Assembly (NCBI RefSeq): GCF_024168645.1
Contig: NZ_JALJWF010000001.1
Coordinates: forward strand, 5,955,501-6,019,500
Direction of reading: 5' to 3'
DNA length: 64,000 nucleotides
Origin: Pseudomonas sp. GGS8
Lineage (GTDB): Bacteria; Pseudomonadota; Gammaproteobacteria; Pseudomonadales; Pseudomonadaceae
The position numbers and the translations under genes are program-made. The notes under the pieces are model-generated. The model was not told the DNA's origin. It did no database searches and saw only the letters and a list, made by a program, of their open reading frames with translations. Positions 62,481 to 64,000 of this stretch are shown here, in pieces; within the stretch, counting starts at the first letter, position 1; each line of letters opens with the position of its first letter.

Positions 62481-64000
62481 ATCCAGTGCTGGCCGGTGCG
62501 AGTGGCAGGCTGAAGCAAATCCGGGCGCCCTGCTCGCTGTCCTGGACCACCAGCGTCCCACCGTGCGCGCCGATCACGGACCTGCAGATGGCCAGGCCCA
62601 TTCCCATGCCGCTGCCTTTGGTGGTGTAGAACGCATCGAAGATCTGCTCGCGCTGTTGTACGTCAATGCCAGGGCCATTGTCCTGGAAGCAGACCTGGAC
62701 ATGAGCGTCCTTCACCGCTGAGCTGATGATGATGCGTCCATTGGGCAACCCTGCTCCGGCGATGGCCTCCAGCGCATTGGTGATCAGGTTGAACACCACC
62801 TGCTGGATCTGCACCTCGTCGACCGACACCGGGCATTGCGCATCGAGCCGGGTTTCCAGGCGCACGTTGCGGTTAACCAGATCGGTAGCGGTCAGGAGTA
62901 CGACCTCTCCGATCAAGTCATCGATTTGTAACGGTAACCGTTGCAACGGCGCCTGCTTGGCGAGTACGCGAAGCGCCTGGACAATGTCCGCGGCGCGAGC
63001 GCTGTCCGAGCGAATGTCTTCCAGCCCCTGAATCGCCTCCTCCAGATCGGGTTGATCACGCTTGAGCCAGCGCAGGCTGGCCGAGGCATTGGACACGATG
63101 CCCAGCAACGGCTGGCTGATTTCATGGGCAATCGAAGCAGAAAGCTCGCCCATAACCTTGAGGTGCGAGCTACGCGCCAGTTCCGCGCGGGAACTGCGCA
63201 AGTCCGCCTCCATTTGCGCGCGTAGCTGGTTATCTTCGACTAGCTGTTCGTACAACTTGGCGGTTTGCAGTGACACCGCGGCCTGAGAGGCGAGAATTTC
63301 CAGCATGGTCAGGCGCTGGGCGCTGAACAGCTTGGGGACCAGACTATTTTCCAGATAAACAAGGCCGATCAACGTGCCTTGTTTGAGCAACGGCAGGCAT
63401 AACACCGACCGCACTTGCCGCTGTTGCAGATCGCTGCTGTAGGCCTCGGGACAATCGGCCAGAGCATCGTCGAGCACCAGGGTTGTGCGCGTGCGCATCG
63501 TGGCGTTGAGCACCGAGTCCGGCGCAATCTGTTCGAGCGGTTGCGCGGAGTCCAGAGCGACCCGTACATTGCCGGCTTCGACCGAAGCCGTCGCAGCCAG
63601 TTGCAGTTCGGTGCCGCTGACGATCATCAGCACGCCATTGTCGGCACCGGCCTGTATCATCAAGTGATTCATCAGGGTTTCGACCAGTCGTTCAAGCAGA
63701 ACCTCCTGCGACAGTGCACGCGCCGCTTCGATCCCCACTTCAAGATCGAGGCGGACCTGGGTCACAGGCCGGACCGGTTCGAACGATGGTTCCGCACTCA
63801 GAAACGGGTGCAAGGTTTCCAATAGACGCGCCTTGCTGTCGGCGCCCCACAAGTTGTAGCAATCGCGCGCGACACGCAGGTGGTGGCTGGCACCCGACAC
63901 CAGCCCGTTAGGTAGGCAGATATCGGCTAGCTGTTCATGGGCCAGCGCCTGCTCATGGATGAAACCGGCCGCCGCCGCAGCGATCTGCGACTGATCGAAA
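62479..64000 (-). CDS. multidomain Ser/Thr kinase-ATPase-histidine kinase, C-terminal part
   Basis: The frame runs off the right edge. The visible 506 codons start in a helical region (SQIAAAAAGFIHEQALAHEQL, RVARDCYNLWGADSKARLLE), then a GAF domain (about residues 80-220 from the visible front), then a HisKA with SIAHEISQPLLGI and HATPase_c (NALEAIAGAG, GPGIDVQQREQIFDAFYTTKGSGMGMGLAI). The sequence around WGADSKARLLE is typical of the large trifunctional proteins (protein kinase, AAA ATPase, GAF and histidine kinase) of pseudomonads. The missing front should hold the kinase and ATPase. Confidence 0.85.
   Translation of the reverse strand, partial: FDQSQIAAAAAGFIHEQALAHEQLADICLPNGLVSGASHHLRVARDCYNLWGADSKARLLETLHPFLSAEPSFEPVRPVTQVRLDLEVGIEAARALSQEVLLERLVETLMNHLMIQAGADNGVLMIVSGTELQLAATASVEAGNVRVALDSAQPLEQIAPDSVLNATMRTRTTLVLDDALADCPEAYSSDLQQRQVRSVLCLPLLKQGTLIGLVYLENSLVPKLFSAQRLTMLEILASQAAVSLQTAKLYEQLVEDNQLRAQMEADLRSSRAELARSSHLKVMGELSASIAHEISQPLLGIVSNASASLRWLKRDQPDLEEAIQGLEDIRSDSARAADIVQALRVLAKQAPLQRLPLQIDDLIGEVVLLTATDLVNRNVRLETRLDAQCPVSVDEVQIQQVVFNLITNALEAIAGAGLPNGRIIISSAVKDAHVQVCFQDNGPGIDVQQREQIFDAFYTTKGSGMGMGLAICRSVIGAHGGTLVVQDSEQGARICFSLPLAPASTG

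Noticed and set aside
1..64000. CRISPR array
   Set aside because: No regularly spaced short repeats and no cas genes seen.

Overview
The window reads as the chromosome of a fluorescent Pseudomonas. The evidence is GC-rich coding with Pseudomonas codon habits, a BenE benzoate transporter, a MocR/AraC/LysR-rich gene set, and accessory genes typical of the P. fluorescens/protegens complex. Almost the whole window is accessory DNA: three or four mobile or decaying islands lie side by side, and ordinary chromosomal genes become common only after about 44 kb.

About 1-16.1 kb is one end of a G-type (ICEclc/PAGI-2/PFGI-1-like) integrative conjugative element. It holds the distal mating-pair genes (TIGR03756, TIGR03755, a two-TM protein, TraG-N, DUF3742), an ArdC-like antirestriction protein, a cargo chemoreceptor and a MobH TraI relaxase. 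Two ICE genes (6.47 and 6.94 kb) share a GC-rich hairpin leader. After traI come a frameshifted YaaC-like gene and an uncharacterised protein with a PD-(D/E)xK-like signature. That protein's reading frame continues past an in-frame TGA. The segment ends at the 3' half of a tRNA-Gly(CCC), a plausible att remnant.

About 16.1-25 kb holds an XRE gene behind a near-consensus LexA box, then an eroded type VI secretion vgrG island. The island has a 5' vgrG stub, a class-3 lipase effector, a small transthyretin-like protein, two near-identical lipoprotein immunity genes made by an 837-bp tandem duplication, and a 3' PAAR stub. It is followed by a PapB-type regulator, a 5'-truncated DNA adenine methylase and a P4-type integrase.

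About 25-27.8 kb carries an aegerolysin-like toxin gene, a frameshifted small gene and phage lysis remnants (endolysin tail, Rz with nested Rz1). A piece of the same Rz gene also lies at 13.2 kb.

About 27.8-39.4 kb is a toxoflavin-type (7-azapteridine) cluster: YdcZ transporter, ToxA methyltransferase, SUMF1-like ToxD, GTP cyclohydrolase II ToxB, WD40 ToxC, RibD-like ToxE, LysR ToxR, VOC-fold ToxM-like resistance protein and an RND pump. The ToxE deaminase and reductase domains are separated by one TGA where RibD proteins usually have Trp; a GTG follows it directly.

About 39.4-42.4 kb is a mobile-element graveyard (integrase, primase/Toprim and OLD-nuclease fragments, and an intact-looking papain-like peptidase). 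From 42.4 to 64 kb lie transporters, regulators and enzymes interrupted by decay: truncated sensor kinases, a transketolase pseudogene, an IS3 remnant, an IS1182-like fragment, a truncated peptidoglycan hydrolase with its likely immunity gene, and three copies of a 157-bp MITE-like repeat. The right edge cuts a large multidomain sensor kinase.

All calls come from reading the sequence and from memory of protein families. No database search was run.
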